Source: Pseudarthrobacter sp. NIBRBAC000502772
GTDB taxonomy: Bacteria > Actinomycetota > Actinomycetes > Actinomycetales > Micrococcaceae
Assembly: GCF_006517235.1 (NCBI RefSeq)
Contig: NZ_CP041188.1
Location: forward strand, 4,216,001-4,280,000
DNA: 64,000 nt
Direction of reading: 5' to 3'
The notes beneath the pieces were generated by a model. The model had not been told where the DNA came from, did not search any database, and saw only the letters and a list, made by a program, of their open reading frames with translations. The translations under genes were made by a program, and so were the position numbers. Of this stretch, positions 1 to 7,579 are shown one piece after another; the stretch's first letter is position 1, and every line of letters begins with the position of its first letter.

Positions 1-1
1 T

Positions 2-202
2 GCCGACCAGCTTCCGGTGCTGCAGTTCCTCGCCCGGGAAACCATCCAGCGACGGCCCGAATGGCAGGACATCCATGAACGCCAGCTGCTCAATGTCACG
101 CACCATGAGCTGGTGGTTCTTGACGGCAAGCACTACCTGCACTGGAGCCAATCCGCGGAGATGGCGAAAAGGATTGATGAGTTCCTGGGCGGGACGCAGT
201 AG
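2..202 (+). CDS. Alpha/beta hydrolase, C-terminal end (gene enters from the left edge)
   Basis: Only the last 66 codons are inside the window; the reading frame is open to the left edge. The end reads GKHYLHWSQSAEMAKRIDEF, which looks like the final strand and helix of an alpha/beta hydrolase, where the histidine of a G-x-HYLxW motif is normally the catalytic base. The substrate cannot be told from this piece. The stop codon runs directly into a dispersed GGTTTCGA-type repeat. The family call is moderate because the nucleophile elbow and acid residue lie outside the window. Confidence 0.55.
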   Translation, partial: ADQLPVLQFLARETIQRRPEWQDIHERQLLNVTHHELVVLDGKHYLHWSQSAEMAKRIDEFLGGTQ

Positions 203-225
203 GTTTCGACGGGCTCAACCACCGA
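202..225. repeat. Dispersed GGTTTCGA..GCTCAACCACC repeat, copy 1
   Basis: GGTTTCGACGGGCTCAACCA begins on the last base of the preceding stop codon and continues to about 225. Almost the same 24-mer, with three differences, occurs at 37547-37570 at the 3' end of ackA. Two copies at gene ends suggest a dispersed intergenic repeat of this genome. Confidence 0.6.
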
Positions 226-285
226 GCGCCGTCACTGCGCTGATGGCACGCTTGTGAGCGCCCGCCGTTCGGCCTAGATTTGGGC

Positions 286-1020
286 ATGACCAATTCGCCC
301 GAACACGAACTGCTCCTTGAACTGCAGGACCTGATTATCGGCACTGGATCGGTGGCTGACTTCCTGGGCGGGTTCGCCGTCATCGCAGCGGCCGCCCTGA
401 GCCGCTCCGCAAGCGCCACCGTGGAGTGCGGGGTCACCCTCAAACACGCCAGGAAAACCACAACGGTAGGCGGCAGCACCGAGCGCGCCATCCACCTGGA
501 CCGCATCGAACAGGCCGTGGGCGACGGACCCTGCATCGCGGCGTTGAAGGCAGCGACCCCTGTCCTGCTGGCCGATGTCCGCACCGACCCTCGCTGGCCG
601 ACCTACCAGGAGCGCCTGATCGAGGAGGGCATCCACAGCGTCCTGGGCATCCCCCTGGAACTTGGCGAAAACGCCGCCGCGGTTCTGAACTTCTTCGCGC
701 CGGCCACTGGTGTGTTCACGGAGGACACCATCAGCGAGGCAGCCAGCTTCGCCGACGTCGCCGGCAGTGCCGTCCGCCTGGCCGTCAGGGTGGGAACCGC
801 CGAGAGCGCCGCGGATGACCTGAGCGCGGCGATGATGAGCCGCACGGCCATCAACATTGCCTGCGGGATCATCATGGCCCAGAACCGCTGCAGCCAGACC
901 GAGGCGATGTCCATCCTGATGAAGGTCTCCAGCCACCGGAACCAGAAACTCCGGGACGTTGCCGACGAGATCGTCCGGAAGGTCTCGGGCGAGGAAGCCA
1001 CCACCTACTTCGACATGTAG
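286..1020 (+). CDS. GAF-ANTAR domain regulator (paralogue 1)
   Basis: This 244-aa cytosolic protein should be an RNA-binding antiterminator. Residues about 15-160 form a GAF sensor domain (pieces VGDGPCIAALKAATPV and HSVLGIPLEL). Residues 185-240 form an ANTAR domain, with SRTAINIACGIIM and SSHRNQKLRDVADEI. ANTAR proteins bind paired hexaloop hairpins in nascent RNA and prevent termination. I chose the ATG at 286; a TTG two codons earlier is possible. A paralogue of the same architecture and length lies at 4433-5173, so the two flank the XRE/PIN and membrane-protein block. The GAF ligand and the RNA targets are unknown. Confidence 0.85.
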   Translation: MTNSPEHELLLELQDLIIGTGSVADFLGGFAVIAAAALSRSASATVECGVTLKHARKTTTVGGSTERAIHLDRIEQAVGDGPCIAALKAATPVLLADVRTDPRWPTYQERLIEEGIHSVLGIPLELGENAAAVLNFFAPATGVFTEDTISEAASFADVAGSAVRLAVRVGTAESAADDLSAAMMSRTAINIACGIIMAQNRCSQTEAMSILMKVSSHRNQKLRDVADEIVRKVSGEEATTYFDM

Positions 1021-1027
1021 GGCCGGG

Positions 1028-1165
1028 TTAGAGTTCGGCCTGAAGCTCAGCCAGGCTCACAAGCCGGCCATCGTCCTCGGCCTTGGCGGCACGGAATTCG
1101 GCGACGTCCTCTGCGTCGTCGAACTGCTGCAGGCTTTCGAAGTCGGGGTCAGTCTCGACTCGCAC
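1028..1165 (-). CDS. Possible 45-aa acidic ORF, antitoxin-like or a remnant
   Basis: A GTG-started frame runs from 1165 to a TAA at 1028-1030 and is closed by a TAG two codons upstream of the GTG, so it cannot be longer. The product is acidic and helical (DPDFESLQQFDDAEDVAEF, ending SLAELQAEL). The ending resembles C-termini of small type II antitoxins. It lies 87 bp downstream of the PIN gene on the same strand, and the ribosome site is weak. It may be a genuine small partner, a decayed antitoxin, or chance. Confidence 0.3.
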   Translation of the reverse strand: MRVETDPDFESLQQFDDAEDVAEFRAAKAEDDGRLVSLAELQAEL

Positions 1166-1252
1166 AGTCTATTCCGAACGATTCGTACCCGAGAGCTCCA
1201 ACGTACTCCGGTCCTACCGGGCCGGCGGTGTCGCTCGGGCCTTCGATGAAGG

Positions 1253-1822
1253 TCAGGAGACGAAGCGGAGAGATGCGGGGCTCTCCAGCCACGCGTTGAA
1301 GGCGTCCTGGCTGCGTAGCTCCTCGTACCGCCGGCGGTCGCCGCCGAGGACCTGCACGTAGCTCCACGCCGTGTCCCCGTCCAGCCGGTTGACCCTGACA
1401 AAGGTCTTGAACAGGTCCCAGGTGGTCACGTGCTGTATTCCGTGGGCCTGAGCAAACCTCAGCGCCCCGTTATCGTCGGTGATGAACACGGCGTCGAGCT
1501 TGCGGTGGATGATGAGAGACAAGCTTTCCGCCTCGCCCAGGTTGGCCGCGGGCCCGTCACCTGGCTTCTTGAGTTGGGCTTGGAATACCCGCATGTCCGA
1601 GAGCTCCAGACGCGACTCCAGCATCAGCGGATCCCCGAAAATGCCGGGCGCCTCGGCCAGCTGTTCCAGGCCGCTGACACGTGAGCTTTTCTCACACTCC
1701 TGCGATACCGTGTAGCACCACGTCGAGCGACCGGCGGCGATCAGACGCAGAAGGTCCATCCGGCCGATCCGAGCAAAGTTGACGAGCACGGTGTTGTCAG
1801 GCAGGAAGAGCCTGCCGCTCAA
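1253..1822 (-). CDS. PIN-domain-like protein, predicted ribonuclease toxin
   Basis: The 189-aa protein begins MSGRLFLPDNTVLVNFARIG and carries acidic residues in the order expected of a PIN fold: D in PDNTVLVNF near residue 9, E in NLGEAESLSLI in the middle, and a DD pair in VFITDDNGALRFA. PIN domains are Mg-dependent ribonucleases and are common toxins. Its ATG overlaps the last four bases of the upstream XRE/ImmA gene, so the two are probably translationally coupled. The pairing suggests the upstream protein is the regulator or antitoxin. The DUF3368-like PIN assignment is from pattern only, and toxicity is inferred. Confidence 0.65.
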   Translation of the reverse strand: MSGRLFLPDNTVLVNFARIGRMDLLRLIAAGRSTWCYTVSQECEKSSRVSGLEQLAEAPGIFGDPLMLESRLELSDMRVFQAQLKKPGDGPAANLGEAESLSLIIHRKLDAVFITDDNGALRFAQAHGIQHVTTWDLFKTFVRVNRLDGDTAWSYVQVLGGDRRRYEELRSQDAFNAWLESPASLRFVS

Positions 1823-2919
1823 GCGCCTGCCGCCAGGCCAAACTCGGCGGCCAGATCGTCCAGGTTGACACTGGAGGACTGCGGCGGATGCACCTCAATC
1901 TCCTCAGGGGTGACATCCAGCATCCATGCCAGTGTTTCCTTGGGCACGGTCCCGAGAGCGACGGCTTCCATGTGGGCGGCGACCAATGCGTTCGGGAACC
2001 TCCGTTCGGCCGAACCCTGGGTCCGCAGGCCAACGGCGACACGCTCGAAGTCTTTGCCGTCCAGCGGCCGGTTCAGCACGTCGAAGGTTGACAGTTCCAG
2101 GAGGGTCCGGGTCGCATCCTGAATGGCCAGGCGAAGCTTCCGCAGCCGGTTCGCGAGGTACTTCGTGGAGATCCCCTGATTCCACAAGAAATTGACCACA
2201 CCGGCGATCGGCATGGTCTTCCAGTCGATGGACCGCATCAGAGATTCCGGGAGGAGCAATTCGGCGGCGAAGTCGTAGGCCGGGCCTTCCTTGGTGCTGG
2301 ACGCGACCTCGTCGGCGTCGTTGAAGTGGCCCAGGTAGATGTGGCCGAGCTCGTGGGCGATGGAGCTGTTCTGGTGGAACCAGTTTCCGCTGCGCGGGAC
2401 CACGATGCAGTAGCGGCCACCGGCACGAACGGAGTAGGCGGAACTGACACCTTCGACGCGGACGATGTCGATGTCCAGGGCCTGCTCGACCCGCGAGGTG
2501 AAATCGCCGACAAAGTTTTCGCCCAGGCGGGTGCGGACTTCGGCCGGCGTCGCGGTCCTGGTGGGCAGGTCATTGCGACCCGTGTAGACCTGACGGTAAG
2601 CCAGCTCGATGTTGTCCAGCGTTTTCCGCGTAGTCTCGCCCTGTTCGGTGACAAACTGGCCAGATGCGAAGTCGTATTCGTGGCGAGCAGCGATGCGCGC
2701 TTCAAAGGGGTCGGCCTCACCTGTGGCCAGCCAGTACATGGACGTGGATAGGCGCTCTGCGAGGTGTGCGAGCTCGATGCTCGTGAACGTCCGCTTCCCG
2801 TTCAAGGACCGGGAAAGGACGTCAGGAGTCATTCCTACAGAAGCGGCAATGTCCTTTTCCGGCAGGCCGAGGTTCAGTTCAGCAATGCGCTGACGGATGC
2901 GCGCTCCTACGGATTCCAT
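1819..2919 (-). CDS. XRE-family HTH fused to ImmA/IrrE metallopeptidase
   Basis: This 366-aa protein has an N-terminal XRE helix-turn-helix (about 1-65, with DIAASVGMTPDVLSRSLNG), a linker, and an ImmA/IrrE (COG2856) zinc-peptidase domain. The zinc motif HELGH is at residues 189-193, followed by YDFAAELLLPES as the usual second metal-ligand helix. ImmA-type enzymes cleave repressors of mobile elements, and XRE-COG2856 fusions are known as antitoxin-like regulators next to toxin genes. Here the partner is the overlapping PIN gene. A perfect 8-bp inverted repeat lies 18 bp upstream of the start codon and is the obvious autoregulatory operator. The C-terminal 120 residues have no recognisable domain. 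Confidence 0.85.
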   Translation of the reverse strand: MESVGARIRQRIAELNLGLPEKDIAASVGMTPDVLSRSLNGKRTFTSIELAHLAERLSTSMYWLATGEADPFEARIAARHEYDFASGQFVTEQGETTRKTLDNIELAYRQVYTGRNDLPTRTATPAEVRTRLGENFVGDFTSRVEQALDIDIVRVEGVSSAYSVRAGGRYCIVVPRSGNWFHQNSSIAHELGHIYLGHFNDADEVASSTKEGPAYDFAAELLLPESLMRSIDWKTMPIAGVVNFLWNQGISTKYLANRLRKLRLAIQDATRTLLELSTFDVLNRPLDGKDFERVAVGLRTQGSAERRFPNALVAAHMEAVALGTVPKETLAWMLDVTPEEIEVHPPQSSSVNLDDLAAEFGLAAGA

Positions 2920-2936
2920 AGATCAATTCTATCCTA

Positions 2937-2955
2937 GATTGGGATTTTCCCAATC
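2937..2955 (-). promoter_or_regulatory. Perfect inverted repeat, likely operator of the XRE-PIN operon
   Basis: The site reads GATTGGGA, three T/A bases, TCCCAATC: two perfect 8-bp arms. It sits 18-36 bp ahead of the XRE start codon in an AT-richer patch, which places it in the promoter or 5' leader. XRE repressors typically bind dyads of this size and autoregulate their operon. Confidence 0.7.
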
Positions 2956-3078
2956 CAGGCCCGGCCCTCGCCGCTCCCCAACCTTCTAACTATCACCTGG
3001 CAGATAGGGGTCCACGAAGCGGCCCTCAGACGCGCGGTATTTGAGATGGCCTCGCAAAATAGGTGTACGCGAGCACGG

Positions 3079-3553
3079 TCACCTGCCCTGACTGATGACC
3101 ACGGCGCCGAATCTGCACGTCAACGGAAGCTCGTCGCCGATGGCGCCCAGACTGCAGTTCTGGTCCTCCACCCGAGGCCATCCGGCGAGCTCAGGGGCGC
3201 TGCGGCTCCACCTGAAGTGGGTGTCATCGTGCCGGGTGTAAATGTCCACGCTGTCGCCGTCGAATGGGTCCTGGGTGATGAGGACCCACGGACCGCCAGG
3301 AGCTTCCACTTTCACGTAGTCAGAAGCCATGGCAGCTGTGAGGACTGCGAAGAACAGAAAGAGTGCCAGGTAGGGCACCGCGGCAGCGGCGGCCAGGCTG
3401 GAGATGTCCGGCATCAGTGCCCGAGAGCAGCGTGGGCACCCCGTACCCGAATGCGACCAGGAGAAACAGGTCGCCGACCCAGAGCGTGGTTGCGATCAGC
3501 CAGCCTTTGATAAAGGCGGGTGCGGTGAGCACCACTCTTACCGGCTGAGTCAT
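3079..3553 (-). pseudogene. Two-TM membrane protein with external domain, broken by a frameshift
   Basis: Two overlapping frames together look like one gene. The first, from ATG 3553, gives MTQPVRVVLTAPAFIKG and a membrane segment ending FLLVAFGYGVPTLLSG, then turns into low-quality sequence. The second frame, from about 3415, gives ALMPDISSLAAAAAVPYLAL, a second membrane segment and a 70-residue soluble tail (DYVKVEAPGGPWVLITQ, EDQNCSLGAIGDELPLTC) ending at 3079. The second frame has no convincing ribosome site. I therefore read this as a single gene of about 155 codons with a frameshift near 3415; a sequencing error is possible. The start overlaps the upstream gene's stop by 4 bp. Confidence 0.5.
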
Positions 3554-3906
3554 TGGTCTTCGCCTCGGGCAGCGCCTTGTAGGGCACTGGCCCGCCGGTG
3601 GTCCCGGATCTTAAGGGCGATGAAGACGATGAGTTCCAGGATCATCACAGCCGCCCACAGAACCACGGCGATGGCTCCCAGTCCCCATTCGCTGCGTATA
3701 CCGTCACCGAAGTTTTTTCCCTGGTCTGTTCGCACGGGTGTCGAGAACCAGCGAATAGCCAGCACCGGCAACCCGATGAACAGGGTCCAGAAAGTGAGCC
3801 AGTACAGGCGGTGGCCGGCAAGCCGGAGACAGAAGTTCACCACCCAGAGCAGACCGACACCGATGATCAGTGCCAGGCCAATGTCGCTGGCTTCGGAGAG
3901 CATCAC
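3550..3906 (-). CDS. Small integral membrane protein, unknown function
   Basis: The 118-aa product has three likely membrane helices (ALIIGVGLLWVVNFCLRLAG, WLTFWTLFIGLPVLAI, LGAIAVVLWAAVMILELIVF) and a short basic C-terminus (KIRDHRRASA). It overlaps by 4 bp with the genes on both sides, so the three membrane genes form a tightly coupled operon. I do not recognise the family. The topology resembles that of the next gene upstream, and the three may be distant paralogues. Confidence 0.65.
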   Translation of the reverse strand: MMLSEASDIGLALIIGVGLLWVVNFCLRLAGHRLYWLTFWTLFIGLPVLAIRWFSTPVRTDQGKNFGDGIRSEWGLGAIAVVLWAAVMILELIVFIALKIRDHRRASALQGAARGEDQ

Positions 3907-4208
3907 AGTGCTTCAGCCTTAGCAGATTCGTCCGATCCCTTTCGAGTCTTGGCATCCCTATAGACCGTGGTCCCCATGACCAGGAAGACCTCCAGGAAGC
4001 CAACGCCAAGCCAAGTCAGGACGGTGATCAACGCGACCGCGAACCCCACCATGCCGCCCGTCACGGCCAGCATCACAGCCCACAGAGGCAGGCCGGCTAG
4101 AAGAATCCAGCGGGTCCAGCCGTACGCCCGGCTGCCGGTGATGGCAAGGAAAGCGTGCACCAGCCAGAGAGCGCCTACGACGACCGGAACGACACTGAAC
4201 GGGCTCAC
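3903..4208 (-). CDS. Small integral membrane protein, first gene of the membrane operon
   Basis: I place the start at the GTG at 4208, giving 101 aa beginning with FSVVPVVVGALWLVHAFLAI. An upstream ATG at 4310 would add 34 residues that do not look like protein. Three hydrophobic segments follow, then a charged tail (YRDAKTRKGSDESAKAEAL). The gap to the divergent GAF-ANTAR gene (4209-4432) must contain both promoters; I see no clear operator in it. No family was recognised. Confidence 0.6.
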   Translation of the reverse strand: MSPFSVVPVVVGALWLVHAFLAITGSRAYGWTRWILLAGLPLWAVMLAVTGGMVGFAVALITVLTWLGVGFLEVFLVMGTTVYRDAKTRKGSDESAKAEAL

Positions 4209-4432
4209 CTGGCAGCGCGTTCGTTGCTCCGGAAGTCTCTGGTGTGCACAAGCGGATCCCCCGCGTCCCCCAACGTCATCGCCCCAGCCTATCCTCACCG
4301 ACGGCGTCACCCACGAAACCCGGGCCTGATGGCTACTTGCCCGCCCTGGAAAAAAAGCGAGTACTCACTACTCGTGTGCCATCCCGTCAGGGCCTTTTAC
4401 GATGAGGACGTACCGACACATGGGGGCTGGGC

Positions 4433-5173
4433 ATGATGATCGATCAACAGGTGGACTGGCGCGTCTCGGGGGTCCTGCTGGATATCCGCGGACACTCGGA
4501 AGCGGCATCAGCGTGCGCACTGGCCCGGATTGCGGCGTCCGCCGTGAGCGAGATTGCCGGCCACCCCGTGGAGAGCACGGTGACGCTCGTGCGGCCGGAC
4601 GGGACGCCCTTCACAGCGGCAACCACCGACGCCGCCGGCGGCCTTTCCCGGTGGGACCAGCTCGCCGGACGGGGTCCCACCTCGCGGGCACTCGGCGGCC
4701 GCCTGACCATCATTCTCAATGATCACTGCCTGGACAGGCGCTGGGACGAGTACCCGGCCAGTCTCAGGTCAGCCGGCTTCCGCTCCGCCGTCGCCGTGCC
4801 ATTGCGGCTGGAACGCGGCTACCGGGCCGCACTGACGATGTATTCGGCGGAAACGAACGTGTTCACCCCGGTTGTCGCCAGCCAGGCGCTGGCGTTCTCC
4901 GACGTGGCGGCCACGAGCCTGGTCCTGGCACTGCAGGTCCGGGCTGGCCTGGCCCAATCCGCGGACCTCCGCGCAGCCATGGCCAGCCGCACTGCGGTCA
5001 ACGTGGCCTGCGGTGTGATCATGGGCCAGAACGGGTGCTCCTATGAGGAGGCGTTGCAGATGCTCACGCTCGCATCGAGCCATCGGAACCTGACCATCCG
5101 CGACGCCGCCGAAGCGATGCTGCGCCCGCTCCCGGGCGGGGTTCCGCCCACACACTTCCAGCAGCGCGCCTGA
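4433..5173 (+). CDS. GAF-ANTAR domain regulator (paralogue 2)
   Basis: The 246-aa protein has the same layout as the gene at 286: a GAF-like domain (about 20-165, with FRSAVAVPLRLERGYRAALT) and a C-terminal ANTAR domain from residue 185 (SRTAVNVACGVIMGQNGCS, then SSHRNLTIRDAAEAML). It should act as an RNA-binding antiterminator whose GAF domain senses an unknown signal. Two ATG codons are adjacent at the start and a GGGGG stretch serves as ribosome site. The 3' end faces the 3' end of purU across 57 bp. Confidence 0.85.
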   Translation: MMIDQQVDWRVSGVLLDIRGHSEAASACALARIAASAVSEIAGHPVESTVTLVRPDGTPFTAATTDAAGGLSRWDQLAGRGPTSRALGGRLTIILNDHCLDRRWDEYPASLRSAGFRSAVAVPLRLERGYRAALTMYSAETNVFTPVVASQALAFSDVAATSLVLALQVRAGLAQSADLRAAMASRTAVNVACGVIMGQNGCSYEEALQMLTLASSHRNLTIRDAAEAMLRPLPGGVPPTHFQQRA

Positions 5174-5230
5174 CGCAGCGGCCGCCGTCGAGCGTTGAGG
5201 GCGCCACGACTGTTGCGCACCCAGCGCGGG

Positions 5231-6085
5231 TCAGCGCAGAACCACTGTGCGCCCGCCGTCGAGCATTACCCGGCCTTCACAGTGCCACCGGACCGCGTTG
5301 CTCAGCGCCTTGCACTCAGCGTCGCGGCCCACGCGCACCAGGTCGTCCGCCGTGTACGTGTGGTCCACGTCGATGACCTGCTGGGCGATGATCGGCCCCT
5401 CGTCCAGCTCCGCGTTGACGTAGTGCGCCGTGGCGCCCACGGTCTTGACGCCACGGTCGTAGGCCTGGTGGTACGGCTTGGCGCCCTTGAAGCTGGGCAG
5501 GAACGAGTGGTGGATATTGATGGTCCGGCCCGTCAGCCGGGCCGACAGCTCGTCGCTGAGGACCTGCATGTAGCGGGCCAGGACCACCAGTTCCACATCG
5601 TATTCATCCACGAGCTGCAGCAGGCGCGCCTCCTGCGCCGGCTTGGTCTCCTGGGTGACCGGGAGGTGGAAGAACGGGATGCCGTGCCACTTCACCAGGT
5701 CCTCATGGTCCGTGTGGTTGGAGACCACGGCCACGATTTCCACCGGCAGATCGCCCGTGCAGGCCCGGAACAGCAGGTCGTTGAGGCAGTGCCCGAACTT
5801 GGACACCATCACCAGCACACGGCGCTTGCGGCCGTGCGGCTCCAGCTGCCAGTTCATGGCCCACTCAGCGGCCAAGGGCTCGAAATCCCGGCGCAGGTCC
5901 TCTGTGGTCAACGGCTGCTTGCCGGCTGCGAAATGCACCCGCATAAAGAACTGCTGGGCCTGGCGGTCACCGAAGTGCTTGGTGTCGATGATGTCGCAGT
6001 CGTGATCCAGCAGGTACCCGGTGATCGCGTGGACAATCCCCGGGGACTCGGCGCAGTTGACGGTCAGAACATGTTCGGTTGCCAC
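5231..6085 (-). CDS. purU: Formyltetrahydrofolate deformylase
   Basis: The 284-aa enzyme hydrolyses 10-formyl-THF to formate and THF. It has an N-terminal ACT domain (EHVLTVNCAESPGIVHAITG, about 1-80) and a formyltransferase-fold catalytic domain with the signature NIHHSFLPSFKGAKPYHQA. The length is typical of PurU. It is the last gene of the glycine operon: its ATG lies directly after the stop of the permease gene. In this setting it would discharge one-carbon units made by glycine cleavage as formate and free THF for further GcvT cycles. Confidence 0.92.
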   Translation of the reverse strand: MATEHVLTVNCAESPGIVHAITGYLLDHDCDIIDTKHFGDRQAQQFFMRVHFAAGKQPLTTEDLRRDFEPLAAEWAMNWQLEPHGRKRRVLVMVSKFGHCLNDLLFRACTGDLPVEIVAVVSNHTDHEDLVKWHGIPFFHLPVTQETKPAQEARLLQLVDEYDVELVVLARYMQVLSDELSARLTGRTINIHHSFLPSFKGAKPYHQAYDRGVKTVGATAHYVNAELDEGPIIAQQVIDVDHTYTADDLVRVGRDAECKALSNAVRWHCEGRVMLDGGRTVVLR

Positions 6086-7579
6086 TTAGTTCTCCCGTGA
6101 TGCCTTCGCGTCGGCCAGCTCAGCGTCGGCGGCGGCCTTCTCCTCGGCCACTTCCTTCTCGCCGGCGAGGTCCTTCTGGAACTCCGCGTAGCGGGCCAGG
6201 TGGGACGGGCGCTTGCGCAGGATGACCCAGGCGACGCCCAGCAGGACGAACCAGATGGGGGTGACCAGCAGCGCCACCAGCGTGTCCGGCTGCGTGGTCA
6301 GTGCCCACAGGACGAAGGCGAAGAACGCGAAGACCACCCAGACCATGGGGATGCCGCCGGGCATTTTGTACTTGGATGACTCGTGCAGGTGCGGACGGCG
6401 TGAACGGAACTTCAGGTAGCTGGCCAGGATGATGGACCAGACGAAGACGAAGCAGACGGCGGACACGGTGGTGACCATGTCGAAGGCCTTGCCGATGTCC
6501 GAGCCCGCGTACATCAGGATGACGCCGGAGAGCAGCAGGATGCAGGAGAGGAACAGGGCGTTCTGCGGGACCTTGCGGGCGGACAGGCGGCTGAACAGGG
6601 TGGGGGCGTCGCCCTCCTGGGCCAGGCCGTAGACCATGCGGGAGGTGGAGTAGATGCCGGAGTTGGCCGAGGACATGGCCGAGCTGAGCACCACCAGGTT
6701 CACCACGGTGGCTGCGGCGCCGAGGCCGGCCAGGGAGAACATGGCGATGAACGGGCTGTGGCCGGCCTGGAACTGGGTCCAGGGGGTGACCGACATGAGG
6801 ATGATGAGGGCGCCCACGTAGAAGAGCAGGACGCGGATGGGGATGGAGTTGATGGCCTTGGGCAGGTTCTTCTCCGGGTCCTTGGCCTCGGCGGCGGTGG
6901 TGCCCACGAGTTCAATACCCACAAACGCGAACACGGCGATCTGGAAGCCGGCTACAAAGCCCATGAATTCGTTCGGGAACATCCCGCCGTGGCTCCACAG
7001 GTTGGTGAACGTGGCCGGGCCGGCGTCGGACTGGAAACCGCTGAAGATCATAAACAGACCCACAATGATGAGCGCGGCGATGGCGATGATCTTGATCAGC
7101 GCGAACCAGAACTCGGTCTCCCCGAACGCCCGTACGGTGGCGAGGTTCAGGAGCAGGAGGATGGCCACGGTGGCCAGGCCCGGGATCCATAGCGGCAGTG
7201 ACGGCCAGAGTTCCTTGGAGTAGCCGGCGATGGCGATGACGTCCGCGATGCCGGTGATCACCCAGCAGAACCAGTAGGTCCAGCCGGTGAAGAAGCCGGC
7301 CCAAGGGCCCAGCAGGTCGGCGGCGAAGTCGCTGAAGGACTTGTAGTGCAGGTTGGACAGCAGCAGTTCGCCCATGGCCCGCATGACGAAGAACAGCATG
7401 AAGCCGATGATCATGTAGACGAAAATGACGGACGGTCCGGCGGCCGAGATGGTCTTGCCGGAGCCCATGAACAGGCCAGTGCCGATGGCGCCGCCAATGG
7501 CGATCAGCTGGATGTGCCTGTTGCTGAGCTGGCGTTCAAGGTGGGGTGTTTGGGGGGAAACGGTGGTTTTACTGCTCAC
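6086..7579 (-). CDS. APC-family amino-acid permease, CycA-like (D-serine/D-alanine/glycine)
   Basis: The 497-aa protein has about 12 membrane segments and the amino-acid permease signature near the N-terminus (IQLIAIGGAIGTGLFMGSGK). FVGIELVGTTAAEAKDPEKN and the overall layout resemble CycA. The C-terminus is a charged tail rich in A, E and K. Its start overlaps the end of the MTHFR-like gene by 11 bp, and purU follows without a gap. A glycine/serine importer inside a riboswitch-controlled glycine degradation operon fits well; substrate specificity is inferred from context and similarity. Confidence 0.85.
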   Translation of the reverse strand: MSSKTTVSPQTPHLERQLSNRHIQLIAIGGAIGTGLFMGSGKTISAAGPSVIFVYMIIGFMLFFVMRAMGELLLSNLHYKSFSDFAADLLGPWAGFFTGWTYWFCWVITGIADVIAIAGYSKELWPSLPLWIPGLATVAILLLLNLATVRAFGETEFWFALIKIIAIAALIIVGLFMIFSGFQSDAGPATFTNLWSHGGMFPNEFMGFVAGFQIAVFAFVGIELVGTTAAEAKDPEKNLPKAINSIPIRVLLFYVGALIILMSVTPWTQFQAGHSPFIAMFSLAGLGAAATVVNLVVLSSAMSSANSGIYSTSRMVYGLAQEGDAPTLFSRLSARKVPQNALFLSCILLLSGVILMYAGSDIGKAFDMVTTVSAVCFVFVWSIILASYLKFRSRRPHLHESSKYKMPGGIPMVWVVFAFFAFVLWALTTQPDTLVALLVTPIWFVLLGVAWVILRKRPSHLARYAEFQKDLAGEKEVAEEKAAADAELADAKASREN

